Source: Sporomusaceae bacterium
GTDB taxonomy: Bacteria; Bacillota; Negativicutes; DSM-13327
DNA: 16,303 nucleotides
Direction of reading: 5' to 3'
Assembly: GCA_027492445.1 (NCBI GenBank)
Contig: JAPUES010000070.1
Location: forward strand, 1-16,303
Below, in pieces: positions 15,103 through 16,303 of this stretch. The notes beneath the pieces are model-generated. The model worked only from the letters and a program-made list of their open reading frames with translations, made no database searches and had not been told where the DNA came from. The position numbers were made by a program, and so were the translations under genes. Positions within the stretch are counted from its first letter, which is position 1, and each line of letters begins with the position of its first letter.

Positions 15103-15540
15103 TTATTCTTCGATGTTTTCCGCATTTTCTGGGCTGGGGGTGGTAGCTGTTTCTGTATCAACCTCTTGAGGATTTAAGGCTCGTTCAATTCTAGCTAAGA
15201 GTTTGCTGGGTATGTAGGGTTTTAGTACATAATCTACAACATTTAAGCTGGCTGCCTTTTTTACAATTTGCATATCGGAATCGCCAGTAATCATAATAAC
15301 GGGTATATGGTTGATGGTCGAAAGTTGATTTATATATCCTAAAGCAGTAAGGCCATCCATACCTGGAAGATTGATGTCGAGAAGGATAAGGCTCACATCG
15401 GTGTAACGATCAGCAAAGGTAACCAAATCTTCTGCATTGTCAAGTGCTACTGCTTCAAAGTCATGCTTTTCAAGCAAGATACTTATACTACGACGGGTGA
15501 CTTTAGAATCGTCCACCAGTAAAATCTTTTTCTTACTCAT
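15103..15540 (-). CDS. Single-domain (CheY-like) response regulator
   Basis: A 145-aa protein that is almost entirely a receiver domain (about 4-122). All conserved residues are present: acidic pair Asp10-Asp11 (LLVDDS), phosphoacceptor Asp55 (LILLDINLPGMDG), Thr85 (VIMITGD), Tyr104 and Lys107 (DYVLKPY). After the domain only an acidic, Thr/Glu-rich tail of about 22 residues follows, with no DNA-binding or enzymatic output. It therefore acts by protein contact, as CheY does, or as a phosphorelay intermediate. No histidine kinase or chemotaxis gene is nearby, so its partner cannot be named. The ATG has a GGAGG site 6 nt upstream. Confidence 0.94.
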   Translation of the reverse strand: MSKKKILLVDDSKVTRRSISILLEKHDFEAVALDNAEDLVTFADRYTDVSLILLDINLPGMDGLTALGYINQLSTINHIPVIMITGDSDMQIVKKAASLNVVDYVLKPYIPSKLLARIERALNPQEVDTETATTPSPENAENIEE

Positions 15541-15785
15541 GATAAACCTCCACTAAATTATAGCTACAGTTCGTGCTTAAAATATAGGTAATAAATCAAT
15601 TCGTTATTAGTACGTTTATTCCTGCAATCAACGCAAATGTTTTAGTAAAAGTTTCAACAAATAAAAAAGAGTGAAAATTGCAAAAAAAGAGGGATTTTAT
15701 CATTTTTGCAGTATGTTAAGTAAAGACAAATAAAAATCATAATTGAAAAGTAAGCAGAGCAAAAAATACCTTCTATTTTTTTCAA

Positions 15786-15807
15786 ATGTACGTTACAATA
15801 TGTACAT
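15786..15807. promoter_or_regulatory. ATGTAC/GTACAT inverted repeat, possible operator
   Basis: ATGTAC and GTACAT form 6-bp arms around a 10-nt spacer, 65-85 nt upstream of the NADH dehydrogenase start and just ahead of its likely promoter. A -10-like TACAAT (15794-15799) lies within the spacer. Confidence 0.35.
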
Positions 15808-15815
15808 ACATTAAA

Positions 15816-15845
15816 TTGTATTTAAATTAATAAATTATCTATAAA
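15816..15845 (+). promoter_or_regulatory. Probable promoter of the NADH dehydrogenase gene
   Basis: TTGTAT (15816-15821), an 18-nt spacer and TATAAA (15840-15845) sit about 30 nt before the start codon. This predicts a short leader of about 20 nt that still includes the AGAGGATG ribosome binding site. Confidence 0.45.
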
Positions 15846-15872
15846 ATAGAATTTGTTTGAGAGGATGTAATT

Positions 15873-16303
15873 ATGAAAGAAGAAAATAAACCACATGTCG
15901 TCATTATTGGGGCAGGTTTTGGGGGATTGCAGGCTGCACAGGCATTAGCAAAAGCTCCTGTCAAAGTAACCTTAGTAGATAAACGAAATTATCATTTGTT
16001 TCAACCCCTTTTATATCAAGTGGCAACGGCCGGTGTGCAACCAGGTGATATTGCTTACCCAATTCGTACTATTTTACGCAATCAAAGTAATTTAGAATTT
16101 CGGATGACGAGGGCAACTGGTGTAGATGCCGAAGCGAAGGAGGTAATCACAAAGGATGGTAAAATATCCTATGATTCCTTAATTGTTGCTGTTGGCGGTT
16201 CTACTAATTTCTTTGGTTTAGATTCGGTGGCTGCAAATTCTTTTGGCCTAAAAGATATTGAAGATGCTATGGGTATTCGCAATCAAATTTTAGGCATGGT
16301 GGA
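15873..16303 (+). CDS. Type II NADH dehydrogenase (NDH-2), 5' part
   Basis: The first 143 codons of a flavoprotein that runs off the window. NDH-2 oxidises NADH and reduces membrane quinone without pumping protons. Residues 8-36 are an FAD-binding Rossmann fold (VVIIGAGFGGLQAAQAL, with Asp36 at the end of the second strand in TLVDKRN). The next block, YHLFQPLLYQVATAGVQPGDIAYPIR (about 40-65), is characteristic of NDH-2, in which the FQPLLYQ segment borders the flavin and quinone site. The second motif LIVAVGGSTNFFG (about 103-116) is the family's second flavin-contacting element. The NADH site and C-terminal membrane anchor lie beyond the window. The ATG is preceded by AGAGGATG. The related sulfide:quinone oxidoreductases are less likely given the FQPLLYQVATAG block. 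Confidence 0.9.
   Translation, partial: MKEENKPHVVIIGAGFGGLQAAQALAKAPVKVTLVDKRNYHLFQPLLYQVATAGVQPGDIAYPIRTILRNQSNLEFRMTRATGVDAEAKEVITKDGKISYDSLIVAVGGSTNFFGLDSVAANSFGLKDIEDAMGIRNQILGMV

Larger units (their letters stand above)
15541..15872. other. 332-nt AT-rich divergent intergenic region
   Basis: No gene is supported here. It holds the 5' ends of the response-regulator (minus) and NADH dehydrogenase (plus) genes. A TGCAAAAA...TTTTTGCA inverted repeat (15679-15710) and ATGTAC...GTACAT arms (15786-15807) are described as separate observations. The remainder is A-rich and featureless. Confidence 0.5.

Noticed and set aside
14337..15161. Long open frame (274 codons) on the minus strand
   Set aside because: It lies antisense to the Cys-rich Fe-S gene, crosses the terminator and overlaps the response-regulator gene. 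Its sequence is low-complexity and lacks any motif, so it mirrors the codon use of the real gene.
15557..15562. TATAAT on the minus strand before the response regulator
   Set aside because: Its transcript would start at or inside the GGAGG ribosome binding site (15547-15551), and no -35 box is at the right distance.

Overview
The window looks like chromosomal DNA from a low-GC (about 40%) Firmicute of the diderm, Gram-negative-staining kind (class Negativicutes, Pelosinus/Sporomusa-like). This placement is an inference from three things: Bacillus-type ribosome binding sites (AAGGAGG, GGGGG), several TTG/GTG starts, and gene families that presuppose an outer membrane (an RND efflux pump with a lipoprotein adaptor, and a secreted protein that resembles an outer-membrane beta-barrel) alongside Firmicute-style MsrB and YitT proteins. 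No rRNA, tRNA, CRISPR array, insertion sequence or prophage gene was seen.

Layout. Positions 1-1522 (minus strand) hold the start of an exported, possibly omptin-like protein and, upstream of it, a chymotrypsin-fold serine protease with an intact His/Asp/Ser triad. Positions 1748-3802 (plus) are a compact run of msrB, sfsA and a small radical SAM protein whose cluster motif is CX4CX2C. Positions 3803-4036 are a regulatory leader with several inverted repeats in front of a two-gene RND efflux operon (4037-8388, ATGA overlap). Positions 8513-10373 encode an MscS-type channel and a PF00756-type esterase; a strong bidirectional terminator separates them from a second, unrelated-looking esterase on the minus strand (10413-11159). 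That esterase is divergent from an ATP-grasp ligase (11350-12510), which ends in a near-perfect terminator. A YitT-type membrane protein (12688-13545, minus) is divergent from a cysteine-rich winged-helix/ferredoxin protein (13762-15036). That gene converges on a receiver-only response regulator (15103-15540, minus). The window ends inside a type II NADH dehydrogenase (15873 onward).

How the genes may fit together. MsrB repairs oxidised methionine. The RND pair exports an unknown compound and needs an outer-membrane channel encoded elsewhere. The esterase / ATP-grasp / esterase neighbourhood has the parts of an uncharacterised pathway that makes and cleaves a carboxylate-derived conjugate; this is the best candidate here for an undescribed system. 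The winged-helix Fe-S protein is a plausible redox-responsive or electron-transfer protein, again without a known partner. Most intergenic regions carry short inverted repeats next to promoter-like sequences, suggesting individually regulated units rather than one large operon.
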